Source: Mycoplasmopsis pullorum (GTDB lineage Bacteria > Bacillota_I > Bacilli_A > Mycoplasmatales > Metamycoplasmataceae). From it: a DNA stretch of 64,000 nt. Of the stretch, positions 44,726 to 54,916 are shown piece by piece. A program made the translations under genes and the position numbers. Position 1 is the first letter of the stretch, and each line of letters opens with the position of its first letter. Under the pieces are notes generated by a model. It ran no database searches. It worked only from the letters and a program-made list of their open reading frames with translations, and was not told where the DNA came from. Location of the stretch: positions 868,001-932,000 of the forward strand of contig NZ_CP017813.1 of assembly GCF_001900245.1 (NCBI RefSeq), in the 5' to 3' direction.

Positions 44726-46027
44726 ATGGACTATCAAATTAGAATTAAATTATTAAAGAATTTAAAAAAAATAATTATTAAATATCAAGATGAAATTACA
44801 GTTGCTTTGCAAAAAGATTTAAATAAAGCGGAACATGAAACACTTTTTAGTGAAATTTATCCAGTTGTACGTGAAATAAATTATTTGATTAAACATACAT
44901 GAAAATATAAAGACGTAAAATTAGCAAAATTACCAATTTTTTCAAAAAAAGGTTATGTTTATAGTCCGCGTGGTAACGTGCTAATTATGAATTCATGAAA
45001 CTATCCAATCAATTTATTGTTTATTCCGCTTGCTGGTTCGATTGCTGCAGGAAATACTAACGTAGTAAAATTACATCCATTTGTTTTAGAATCGAAAAAA
45101 GTTATTGAAAAGATTTTAAATGAATTAGATCCACAAGAGCAATATATTAAAGTTGATGATAGTTACACCTTTGCAGATATGTTTGAATCACATAAAATTG
45201 ATTTTCTATTTTTTACCGGAAGCTCAAAAACAGCAAGCAATTTGAAAAAATTAATCGACAAACATGATATTGAATACTGCTTTGAATTAGGTGGAAAATC
45301 ACCTTTTATCGTGACACAATATGCTAATATTGATTTAGCAGTTGAACAATTTTTCTACGGAAAAATGCTTAATGGTGGACAAACTTGTGTTGCTCCGGAT
45401 TATATTTTTATCGATGCAAAGGTCGCACAAACTTTTTCACTAAAATTGAATAAAAAAATCGATGACTTTTTCCAAAGTGAAGAAGATTGAAACAATGTTG
45501 CTCATTTAGTAAACGAACATACTCTTACACGTGTGATGAGTTATTTAGAAGATGGAAAAGCTGATTTTAATTTATTAAAAATTAAACCTCAAATTGTCCA
45601 AACGAATGATTTAACTGACGAAATTTATCACGAAGAAATTTTTGCACCAGTTGCTCCAATGTATATTTATAAAGAAATTTCTGAATTTGAACACGTTTAT
45701 AATCAAAATCCAAATCCACTTGCTTTTTATTTATTTTCTAATAATAAAAATGATTGAAATTTCTTTAAACAATTTAAAGCTGGAAACTACATGATTAATT
45801 CAACTATTTCAATTTTAGATGATAATAGTTTAAGTTTTGGAGGTTACAAACAAAGTGGTTTTGGTCGTTACCGTGGTAAGGCTTCATATGAAATTTTTAG
45901 CGTCAAAAGTTCATATGTAAAAACTTATTTTGATCCTTATAAAACTTTTAAAATTCATCCTTATAAAACATGAAAAACTAAAATTTTGAAATTAATCTTA
46001 AAATTTAATGAATTTTCAGATTTGTAA
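44726..46027 (+). CDS. Aldehyde dehydrogenase family protein
   Basis: 433 residues with TGA=Trp, somewhat shorter than the usual ~450-500 and like class 3 ALDHs. Motifs: PRGNVLIMNSWNYP (cofactor site), FTGSSKTAS, FELGGKSP (general base Glu) and NGGQTCVAPD (catalytic Cys). The end has the typical FGGYKQSGFGRYRGKASYE. It oxidises aldehydes with NAD(P). The substrate is unknown. It is co-transcribed with rsmE; class 3 ALDHs with a hydrophobic C-terminus can sit on membranes, and this one ends with a weakly amphipathic stretch. Confidence 0.85.
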
Positions 46028-46095
46028 TTTTGACTAAATTTAACTAAAAAGTTAAAAAAGTGGTTTATTAAGAACAAAAATGCTGGTTATTTGCT

Positions 46096-46132
46096 AAAAA
46101 AAAAAAAAAGTAAACTAAAAAATTTATATAAT
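46096..46132 (+). promoter_or_regulatory. Poly(A)14 and TATAAT upstream of a small membrane-protein gene
   Basis: Fourteen A (46096-46109) end 17 bases before TATAAT (46127-46132), which is nine bases before the ATG at 46142. The A tract lies where a -35 or UP element would be; a length change could shift promoter geometry, but this is weaker evidence than at 46555. Confidence 0.4.
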
Positions 46133-46141
46133 TATTATGAT

Positions 46142-46447
46142 ATGCAAACAAAAAATACAAAATTAATTAAAATTCTTGTCGCAATAAGTTTAACTTCATT
46201 ATTCTTATTCTTATTTTTTACTACGATTTGAATTATCGAATTTCAAACATTAACATTCACAAGTGATAAAATTCGTTCTATTGAAAATCAAGATTATGGA
46301 TTTAATTTAAGTTCTCAAGATTTAAGACAAGTTTATGTTGCGACCGTTCAAAAATTAAAAATCTGAGTTTATTTAATCGGAGCTTCAACTGGATTCACAA
46401 TTCTAAGTGGAGCATCTGCTGTTATTTTGAAATTAACAAGAAAATAA
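46142..46447 (+). CDS. Small membrane protein with two transmembrane helices
   Basis: 101 residues. Two hydrophobic helices (KILVAISLTSLFLFLFF and VYLIGASTGFTILSGASAV) flank an extracytoplasmic loop of ~45 residues (TFTSDKIRSIENQDYGFNLSS). Function unknown. A perfect hairpin terminator follows at 46506-46542, so it is transcribed alone. Confidence 0.65.
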
Positions 46448-46505
46448 AAAACAAAATGAATCATTACGCTCTAGTAAACTGGAATTATTTTCAATTTAAA
46501 CTAGG

Positions 46506-46542
46506 ACTCGAAATATGGACATTCCATGTTTCGAGTTTTTTT
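46506..46542 (+). terminator. Strong terminator after the small membrane protein
   Basis: A 14-base stem (ACTCGAAATATGGA with TCCATGTTTCGAGT, one G-U pair), a three-base loop and a T tract. Confidence 0.9.
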
Positions 46543-46549
46543 ATGTTTT

Positions 46550-46580
46550 TTTACAAAAAAAAAAAAAAAAAAACTAAAAT
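46550..46580 (+). promoter_or_regulatory. Poly(A)19 switch promoter of a surface lipoprotein gene
   Basis: TTTACA (46550-46555, -35-like) is followed by a run of 19 A (46555-46573), one C and TAAAAT (46575-46580). The ATG is at 46587, so the transcript would be leaderless. The A run fills the -35/-10 spacer (19 bases), as in phase-variable vlp promoters of Mycoplasma hyorhinis. Confidence 0.65.
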
Positions 46581-46586
46581 TTTGGT

Positions 46587-48392
46587 ATGAAGAAATTATT
46601 CATCACTTTATCATTGCTTTCTACAAGCATTTTAGTACCATCAGCAACTGGTTGCTACAATCAATCACAAACAAAACCAGATAAACCGGTTGAACCTGAA
46701 AAACCAAGCGAGCCAAAAGATGAGATCAAACTTCCTTATGTAAATGATCCTATTTCTAAGGAAAAATTACAAGTAAATAGCACAAGTTTAAATTTAACTT
46801 GAAAACAAAATGCAGACAGTTTATATTACAGTTTTTTCAATGACATTGTTGAATCAGCTCAAAATGACATTCCATCAGTTTTTATAAATCGTAATGCTGC
46901 ACAAGTTTTCATTTCAGGTTTAATTTCAATAATTTCTCAACTAGAATTAAGTAAAAATTTAGACTACAAATACAATGATAATCTTTATTTAGTTGATGCG
47001 TCAGTATGAAATTATGCTAAGCGATTACAAAAAAATAATCGTTTTGACTTTAATACTCTTTTAACACAATATGGTGATATTGTTAAAGAAAATAAAGAAG
47101 TTGATATTGATAAAGGACGGATTTTAATTCTTGAAGATACTAAATACATTTCTGATCAAGAAAATCCATACAACGTTTTTCCTAGAAGTTTAAACGAACT
47201 ACTTTTATATTTAAAACCATATTTAGATGCAGGTGTGCAACTTTTTGACTTTTTTATTCCAGATATTTCGTTTATCGGAATGCGAGATGAATTAAGAAAT
47301 TGAATCATCAAGCATGCAAATAAAATCACTATTTTAAGTGATGGAAACGCACAACCTTATAAATTTATTAGAGATAATTATATTTCATGAAGTAAAAATC
47401 AAAAAACTCACTACACACGTGAAGAATTATTAAAATATTGAAACGAATTTAAAACTAGCGAAGGTTTAGATTTAAAAATTAATTACCATTTCTTTTATGG
47501 TTTAGATGACAAAATTAAAATTTACAACTTAAACAAAAACTATATTATTGAAATGAATGATAAATTCGATGAAAATAATATGAGCTGAGCAAAATTAAAC
47601 ATCAATGCATATCCACTAAATCCTAAAACAATCTATGAATATCTTGGTTTACCTGATTCAATTATCAATGATACTTATTTAAAAGTCAATAATTTATATG
47701 AACGTAGTTTCTTAGACTTTATTATTGAAGGATCACAAAACTATGATTCAAACAAGAAAAATCTCATTTTCATGGGATCATCATTGTTTAGAAAAACTGA
47801 AGAGGGTCAATGAAGATTCGAAACACAAAAATATGCATTAGATGAAATTCATGAATTCTTCGCAAAAATTCAAGAGTTATATCCAAAATCAGAATATAAC
47901 TATTTCTTCAAACTTCATCCTGTTTATAATCTTGAAGATTCAAAAACTTACTTAAATTACTTGCTTGGTGAAAATGCAAATGATGCAATTTTATTAAATT
48001 CAGGAATTGCTTGAGAAAACATGCTTCTAGTTGATTATGAAAATATCAAGAATAATAAATCAATCTTATTTGATGAACAAGGAAATTCAAAAACTCAACT
48101 TTACGGAATACAAGGAACAACTACTGTCTTACTTTCGACAATGACTTTCTTAAGGGAATCATTTAATTGAGATAATGATAAAGTCAAATGATTTGTTGAT
48201 ATCCAAAACTTCCCTTTATCGAACACATTCAACATTGTTAAACGTGACATTCACTATAAAGATCCTGATAAAGCTTTTGAAGCAAATAAACAAGAAATGC
48301 GTAATGTTTATTACTATTTTACTTACTCAAAAGATTTTCCAACATCAAAAGAATGAATTGATATGCGTGAATTCTTAAAGCGTACAAAATAA
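46587..48392 (+). CDS. Lipoprotein resembling GT80 sialyltransferases
   Basis: 601 residues. Lipoprotein signal ending SATGC (C23), a Pro/Glu/Lys-rich tether, then a globular domain. From memory of the family, several stretches line up with bacterial GT80 sialyltransferases: ITILSDGNA (~248-256) for the (D/E)DG motif, NLIFMGSSLF, YFFKLHPVYN (H444, P445) for the HP motif, an ENMLLVD segment and QGTTTVLLSTMTF near the CMP-sugar site. The first acidic residue of DDG is Ser here. Activity, donor and acceptor are unproven. The protein would sit outside the membrane, where nucleotide sugars are scarce, so it may instead bind glycans. A poly(A) tract in its promoter suggests ON/OFF expression. Confidence 0.5.
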
Positions 48393-48415
48393 AGTTTCCA
48401 TTCGGAGACTTTTTT
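48392..48415 (+). terminator. Terminator of the GT80-like lipoprotein gene
   Basis: AAGTTTCC pairs with GGAGACTT (one G-U) and is followed by T residues; the stem begins in the stop codon. Confidence 0.75.
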
Positions 48416-48509
48416 ATTTTGCTTATACGGATAAATCAGCGAATGTGCAAAGTTCAAATTTGCTGAGTCAAGCAGATTTATTTTCGACACCAAAAATTAC
48501 TTTTAACCG

Positions 48510-48515
48510 TATAAT
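48510..48515 (+). promoter_or_regulatory. -10 box of the helicase-nuclease gene
   Basis: TATAAT lies nine bases before the ATG at 48525, implying a leader of a few bases at most. Confidence 0.55.
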
Positions 48516-48524
48516 ATAGTAAGT

Positions 48525-51353
48525 ATGGAAATTTCACATGAACAATTTTTAATCAATCAAGCACTCAAACAAGGATTTAATGTTAAAGTTAGTGCTGTTG
48601 CTGGAAGTGGTAAGACTACCACAGTTTTATTAATTAGTAAGTTATTAAGTGACAAAAAGATTTTGTTTTTTACTTATAATCGACAATTAAAAGACGAAAC
48701 GCAGGAAAAAATTATTTCGAATAAATTGTTTAACATTGATATTTTCACCTTTCACTCGTTTGCTCAAAATATTTATAACGTTCAAGCTAATACTGATGAT
48801 GGTTTAGTTGAATTATTAACTAAAAATAAAACTAGCAATAACATTGATTATGATTTGATCGTAATTGATGAAGCTCAAGATTTAACACCGATTTATTATC
48901 ATTTCTTATTAAAAATAATGAACGATAATCAAAACAAAAATTATCAAATTTTAATTCTTGGTGATGAAAGACAGTGTATTTATCAATTTTTAGGTGCAGA
49001 TTCACGGTTTTTGACTCATGCAGATAAATTATTCGTTAATCAACATGAGTGAAAATTCCTATCTTTAAGTAAAAGTTATCGTTTAAGTAGTCAAATCGCT
49101 TCTTTTCTTAATGATATCTTTTTTAAAAAACAGTTAATTAAATCTGGTCGACTTAATTCTTACTCATCAATTAATTACTTACTAGTGCGGAATAACAATC
49201 ATAAAAACGAAGGAATAACTGCATTAGCAAGCAAAATTTGTAAAAAAATTCATGAATATGGTGAAGAAAATATTTTTGTTTTAACTCCAACGACTAAAAC
49301 TAATTATATTAATCTCTTAATAAAGAAAATTATTGAAATTAACGAAATTCTCTATGGAAATAAGGAAATCGCGATTTTTACTAGTTCAAATGAGACTGAT
49401 AAATTAGTTGATTTGGAATTAATTAAGAATAAATTAGTAATTTCGACATTTCATCAAACCAAAGGACTTGAGCGTGAAGTTGTCTTTTTGCTTAATTTTG
49501 ACGAAAGTTACTATGAACATTTTGCAGTTGATGCGAATAAGTTCGAATTAATGAATGTTACTTATGTTTCGGCAACTCGTGCAAAAACAGAATTATGATT
49601 AGTTCACGATGATCAATATCAGTTTATGCAATGAATTGACAAAAAAACTTTACTTGAGCATCCTTATGTGACTTTTCATAATCGCTTGAGCCTAGAAAAG
49701 ATTCTAAAATTGAATGATGAGCAAGAAAATTCAAGCAAAGAATCGTCACATTGTACTGAAATTATTAAATTTTTAGATTTTAAGATTGATAATTTAATCA
49801 AAAGTAAATTTTCAATTCAAAGTTTTGAAACTGATAAGACTAAAATAAATGCTAAATCACTCAATAGCATTAATTCGTTTATTTATTTGAAAAAACTCAA
49901 TAAGAGTATCAAAGAAGATGTGTCAAATATTAATGGAACATTAATTTCAATTTTGTATTTAATCAAGAAAGATATTAATCTTTTTGTTCAACATTTTCAA
50001 AGTTATTTAAAAATGCGTCTTTTTTCGAAAAATCCAAAACAAAAAATTAATTTTGATTCAAACATTTTGGAGAATATCGAATTTGCTTTAGCTAAATTAC
50101 AATCATCAAGAGATATTCAATCTTTGCTTTATATTACGATGATTTATATGATTTTAAAATCTGGGAATATCGTTCAATTAAATTTAATCACCTATGATAG
50201 GTGTAATTGATTAAATTTTAATGAATTTGTTTTATTAAATAGTTTATTAGATAATATATTAGAAATTGAAAATTGTGATTTTGAAGTTCGATTTTCTTAT
50301 CATGAGAAAAAATATGATTTTACCTTAGTTGGTGATGTTGATGCAATTGATCATGTCAATAAAATAGTTTATGAGTTTAAATTCACCAACGAAACTAAAA
50401 TTGATCATTTTTATCAACTGATAACCTATCGATTTTTGATGCTGAAAAATGACTATGAAAAATATAAAGATTATAAATTTGTCGTCTATAATGTGCGTAA
50501 AAATGTCGCTTATGAATTAGTCATTAATGATGAATCTACCTATGAAATAGTTGATATTCTATTTCGATCGTTCTTAAATTTGAATCCAAAAAATTCACTC
50601 AGTGACGCGGAATTTTTCGACTATGTTTGCTATTTTAAACACTTAAATCTTTTAAGTAATAATTTGACATCTCAAATCAGTAATATTGAAAAAGATACAC
50701 AATTAAAACAAAAAATAGAATTAATTGACCTAGTTGATAAGGATTTTTTAAATTCAATTAATTTTACTAGTTCGAATTTAATAATTGAACAAAAAAAATC
50801 AAATAAATATGTCATTTTAGATTTTGAAACGCTACATTATGATCAAATTCCAATTCAACTAGCTTTTTTAGTTATTCAAAATAATCAAATCATTGAAACT
50901 CAAAATTTATATTTTGAAATTGATAATGATATGAATTTAGAATTGTTTTGAGAATATGTCAATGTTGATCCAAGCAATTTAATCGATGCACCGCATTTTT
51001 TAGAACAGTGAGATAAAATCAAAAAATATTTTAATGGTGAATATATCATTATTGCTCACAATGCTCCTTTTGATATGCGAGTATTAAAAAAAGCCCTCAA
51101 AAAATATGATTTAGAAATATTAAATTTTGTATTTTTAGATAGTATCAAATTACTTAAAAAGTTAAAACCGAATCTTGCTTCTTATAGTCAACCAAAATTG
51201 TGTAGTTATTTTGGTATTGAATATGATGCTCATAACGCTTTAGCTGATGTGCAAGCATTATACCAACTCATCACTCTTTTTATTGATTTTGATGAAATTG
51301 ATCAGTTAATTCAAGAAAATCCGAAATTACTCAATGATTTTTGAAACATTTAG
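48525..51353 (+). CDS. UvrD-like helicase fused to RecB-like nuclease and DEDDh exonuclease
   Basis: 942 residues in one code-4 frame. Residues ~1-370: SF1A helicase with AVAGSGKTTT (24-33), VIDEAQD (~115), GDERQCIYQF, STFHQTKGLE and TYVSATRAKTEL. Residues ~560-680: a PD-(D/E)xK pattern, VGDVDAID (~603) ... VYEFKFT (~617) ... QLITYRF, as in RecB/AddAB nucleases. Residues ~760-925: a DnaQ-type DEDDh exonuclease with LDFET (D766, E768), IIAHNAPFD (D850), and DAHNALADV (H903, D908). All catalytic residues can be seen. A repair or RecBCD-like end-processing role is likely; defence against foreign DNA is possible. It is alone between terminators. Confidence 0.8.
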
Positions 51354-51357
51354 CAAT

Positions 51358-51389
51358 AAAAAAGACTTCATTTGTGGTGAAGTCTTTTT
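51358..51389. terminator. Bidirectional terminator between helicase gene and lipoprotein copy 2
   Basis: AAAAAGACTTCA pairs with TGAAGTCTTTTT with T runs on both strands, five bases after the helicase stop and four before the minus-strand stop of copy 2. Confidence 0.85.
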
Positions 51390-51392
51390 GTT

Positions 51393-52545
51393 TTATCATC
51401 ATGATTTTGGTCAAGCTCAGTAATCTACATCTGATGAGTAAATTGATTTTTTGTACAAATCAGTAAGAAATGTTCCATCATGATAAAGTCAAATAAAATT
51501 AGTTTGAATAAATTCGTCAATGTGAGGACACTTTTCAAAAGGAAAAACTAATAATCAATTACTTAAAGGAATATCTTTAAGAAATCTCGCATTAACACCA
51601 ATTGATCATTTAGCGTCATATCAAGACATTTTTAAAGTATCAGTTATAGAGTCAGATTTTTCACTTTGAAAATCTAATTTTTCCGATCAGATTTTAAATC
51701 TAAATGGAACCTTTTTTGTAATTCCTGAATTTGAGAAAAGTGAATTTAATTCTTGCAGTGCATTTTTATATTCATTAGGATTATTAAAAGTGAAAATTAA
51801 CATTTCATATGGTTGTTCATATAATGTATCATTTTCAGTTTTGGTATCATATTCCATATGTGAAAGATCTAATTCTTTAAATAATTGTTCTGCTTCTTTA
51901 AATGATGAAATTTTTGGTAATCCTGAATTTTCGACATAAATTGTTAAACTAATAAATTTTGTGTAATCATATTCTCTGTGTTTATTTTGATGTGGCCGAT
52001 AATAATCTAAATAAAAATGAATTTTTTTATCTTTAATTTGTTCCTTATAAATTTCATTTATTTGTCTTAAATGTTCAAAAACTTTATCAATTCGGAGTAT
52101 TGTTTTGTGTAACATAGTTGTGTTATAAACATGATTGCTAAAGCTTATATTAGAAACATTTAATAAATTATTTATTCTTGTTACTAAACTAGTATTTAAC
52201 TTTCCAAAGTTATCTACTGAATATTCTTGTTGATCATGATAATTTTTACCAATTAGGTATTTTACTATTTCTATTTCATTAGCATTAGATCAATCATATT
52301 CTTTTGGATAACGTTTTTCTAGATAGCTGGTATTTTTATTTTTTTGATTTCTCATTATCTTTTGGTTTTTCAGGATTTCATTCATACCATGGCCGATCGA
52401 TAAAGGGTGGTCATGTAGGAAAATCATCTGAGAACTTTGGTGGTTCCTCAGAAAATTCTTCCTTCTTAGCACATTTTTCTGTAACACAACTTGGTAACAT
52501 GAAAAAGCAAGACGAAGCAATAGTTAATAAAAGTATTTTTTTCAT
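51393..52545 (-). pseudogene. Lipoprotein family copy 2, off-frame at an A7 run
   Basis: Begins normally with MKKILLLTIASSCFFMLPSC (lipobox) and continues in frame for about 69 codons to a TAA. The family sequence resumes one frame over with KRYPKEYDWSNANE and runs to DYWAWPKSWW and TAA at 51393. The shift occurs at seven A (plus-strand T run 52339-52345): six A would give ...KSKNKNTSYLEKRY and restore one ORF of about 383 residues. All other positions are intact, so this is better viewed as a switched-off gene than a decayed one. Confidence 0.75.
52339..52345 (-). repeat. A7 run causing the frameshift in lipoprotein copy 2
   Basis: Seven A on the coding strand. Loss of one A joins the signal-peptide part to the conserved domain. 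Confidence 0.7.
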
Positions 52546-52919
52546 ACTTTTCTCCTTTCATTCAACTAAGACTTGAATGAATTGAATATTTGTTGTAATA
52601 AGTTTACTTTTTATAATTTTAGAAAGGTTTTAGTATATGATAAAATGAATCATAAAACAATTAACAAAAGAATTTTATTTTATTCACCTTTCACTTTAAT
52701 TATATTTTAAATGAACCTTAAAAGTTAAAAACCAAAGTATATTGCAAAGAAAATTTAACTAATATGAAATTTTTTTCATATATCCTATTGAGAATAAAAT
52801 TTTTGTATGCCTTATTTATTTGCGTCTTGAAATGAATGGTCAAATTTTATTTTTTCAACGATAAAATAATCTAAATCAAAAATTAAAAAAGACTTCATTT
52901 ATGGTGAAGTCTTTTTGTT
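52546..52919 (-). promoter_or_regulatory. Control region of lipoprotein copy 2 and terminator of copy 3
   Basis: A gene-free stretch. It holds the copy 3 terminator (AAAAAGACTTCA stem, 52885-52916), the palindrome-like ATATGAAA ... TTTCATAT at about 52763-52782, TATAAT at 52704-52699 on the minus strand, and a ~150-base leader related to that of copies 1 and 3 that ends with GGAG before the ATG at 52545. Confidence 0.55.
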
Positions 52920-54217
52920 TTATCATCATGATTTTGGTCAAGCTCAGTAATCTACATCTGATGAGTAAATAGATTTTTTGTATAGATTTAAAACAAATGT
53001 TCCCTTAATATCTCAAATGAAATTAGTTTGGATAAATTTATCAACATATTGGTATTTTCGAAGTGAAAAAGCTACTGATATGTCCTTTAATTTAATACCT
53101 TCAAAAAAACTAATGTTAATACCAATCGATCATTTAGCATTATATCAAGACATTTTTGATGTGTCGGTAATAGAGATAGAATTTTCACTTTCAAAATCTA
53201 GTTTTTTAGATCAAATTTTAAATCTGTAAGGAATCTTTCTTCTGACACCTAAACTAACAAAAAGAGAATTTAATTCTATAAGTGCATTTTTATATTCACT
53301 TGGACTATTAAAAGTGAAAACTACCATTTCGTATGGTTGTTCATATAATGTATTATTTTCAACTTTGGTGTCATATTCCATATGTGAAAGATTTGATTCT
53401 TTAAATAATTGTTCTGCTTCATTGAATGATGAAATTTTTGGTAATTCTGTATTTTCAAAATAAATCATTAAAGTAATATTTTGTTTTCAATCGAATTGAT
53501 TATTTGTACTTAGGAGTGTACCAGAATATTCAAAGTAAAAATGAAGTTTCTTACCTTTCATTTGTTTTATTTGTCTTAAGAATTCAAAAACTTTATCAAT
53601 TCTAAGTGATATTTTGTTTACCATTGTTACGTTGTATACACGATTGCTAAAACTTACATCAGCACCATTTAATAATTTTGAAATTCTTGTTTCTAAACTG
53701 AGACTTAATTTTCCATGAGTACTTGAATATTTTTGTTGATCATAGAAAACTTTACTTACTAGATATTTTGCAATTTCAACTTCACTAGCTTTAGATCAAT
53801 CATAACTTTCTGGATAACGTTTTTCTAGAGTTTTAATAAGTTTTTCGAACAATTTATTTTTAATCTTTTGATTCTTATTATCTTTTGATTTTGAAGGATT
53901 TCATTTATTTTCTGGTTCAGAATCTTGTGTAGAATTTGGTTGATTTTCAACAGGTTCTTTTGGACTGTCTGGTTCTGCTTCTTTAGGTGTTTCTGAAACA
54001 GGTTCTTTTGGAGTATCTGGTTTGACTTCTTCCTTAGGTGTTTCTGAAACAGGTTCTTTTGGAGTATCTGGCTTATCATTTTTTGGTTTTTCAGGTTTAA
54101 CATCTTCTTTAGATTTCTCTGAAACAGGTTCTTCTTTTTTAGTACATTTTTGTGCGACACAAATAGGTATCATAAAAATAGGTGAAGAAGCAAGAGTTAA
54201 TAAAAGTATTTTTTCAT
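52920..54217 (-). pseudogene. Lipoprotein family copy 3, off-frame at an A6 run after the start codon
   Basis: The ATG (54217-54215) is followed by six A where copies 1 and 2 have seven, so translation gives only MKKYFY and stops. With seven A the frame would read MKKILLLTLASSPIFMIPIC (lipobox) and continue uninterrupted to DYWAWPKSWW and TAA at 52920, about 432 residues. This copy carries an extra Pro/Glu/Lys repeat region (PKEPVSETPKE units). The rest of the ORF is intact, and RBS and promoter are present, so slippage at one run would turn it on. Confidence 0.8.
53952..54110 (-). repeat. Imperfect ~48-60-base tandem repeats coding for PKEPVSETPKE units
   Basis: Three or so copies of a unit coding for P-K-E-P-V-S-E-T-P-K-E with varying spacers, in the N-terminal part of lipoprotein copy 3. 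They probably form an extended, size-variable tether. Confidence 0.7.
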
Positions 54218-54367
54218 AATATTCTCCTTTTATTTAGTTAAAGATTGAATGAATTGCATATTCGTTTTAATAAACTTACTTTTTCGTAATTTTAGAAAGG
54301 TTTGGTATATGCGAAAAACTCAAAAACAAAATCAATAATTTTATTTTGATTTACCTTTCATTTTAAT

Positions 54368-54389
54368 TATATATATATATATATATATA
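54368..54389. repeat. (TA)11 microsatellite at the promoter of lipoprotein copy 3
   Basis: Eleven TA units; copies 1 and 2 have ordinary mixed sequence at this position. Confidence 0.9.
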
Positions 54390-54440
54390 ACGAGTATTAA
54401 AAGTCAAAAACCAAAAAAATATTGCTAAAAAATTGAACTA

Positions 54441-54459
54441 ATATGAAAATTTTTCATAT
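54441..54459. promoter_or_regulatory. Perfect 19-base palindrome shared by the lipoprotein control regions
   Basis: ATATGAAAA T TTTTCATAT. Versions with zero to a few mismatches occur at about 37755-37771, 39294-39312 and 52763-52782, each 60-80 bases upstream of a family -10 box or its remnant. A repressor or activator site is likely. Confidence 0.55.
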
Positions 54460-54595
54460 ACACTATAAAACACTAATATTATTTATTATTTGTGCTTATC
54501 GCTCATTCGTTTTTATGGTTGTGATAGTTATTTTTACATCAAATCAATCTAAGTCAAAAACAAAAATTGCTGATGATTTTGAATAATTTAAAATT

Positions 54596-54625
54596 AAAAA
54601 AGACTTCATTTGTGTGAAGTCTTTT
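54596..54625. terminator. Terminator of lipoprotein remnant 4
   Basis: AAAAAGACTTCA pairs with TGAAGTCTTTT, the family terminator, next to the remnant's stop at 54630. Confidence 0.75.
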
Positions 54626-54629
54626 CATT

Positions 54630-54755
54630 TTATCATCATCTTGGTCAAGCTAAATAATCTATATCTGATGAGTAAATAGATTTTTGTATATCTCATCAAG
54701 TTGTCAATCACTATTGCGTCCAACAAAATTGGTTTACATCATTCAGTGACTTACA
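54630..54755 (-). pseudogene. Lipoprotein family copy 4, 3' remnant
   Basis: Only the last ~40 codons remain: TNFVGRNSDWQLDEIYK, then SSDIDYLAWPRWW and TAA. The two parts are in different frames because an A run has five A where copy 1 has six. Upstream a stop codon follows and no family sequence is recognisable. This is a true decayed fragment. Confidence 0.65.
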
Positions 54756-54857
54756 TAAAAATGAATATAGCTATTTAATAGTGGTTTTCGTTTTTAATCT
54801 CGATAAGACCTAATTTGGTATAAGGGTATTTGAGAAATACAAAACGAAAGAAGAACA

Positions 54858-54916
54858 AAAATACAAATCACACCAAACTAGAAAATAAAGTCTTAGTTTA
54901 ATGTGATTTGTATTTT
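54858..54916 (-). terminator. Terminator of the maltodextrin operon
   Basis: AAAATACAAATCACA pairs with TGTGATTTGTATTTT over a loop of about 29 bases, at the stop codon of the ROK kinase gene. Confidence 0.75.

Larger units (their letters stand above)
54218..54594 (-). promoter_or_regulatory. Control region of lipoprotein copy 3 with (TA)11 and operator-like palindrome
   Basis: A gene-free stretch. The (TA)11 repeat at 54368-54389 runs directly into the -10 box TATAAT (54371-54366, minus strand), so its length sets the promoter spacer. At 54441-54459 is a perfect 9-1-9 palindrome, ATATGAAAA T TTTTCATAT. The leader to the GGAG before ATG is nearly identical to that of copy 1. The outer part (54420-54600) matches the orphan region at 39160-39345. 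Confidence 0.65.
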
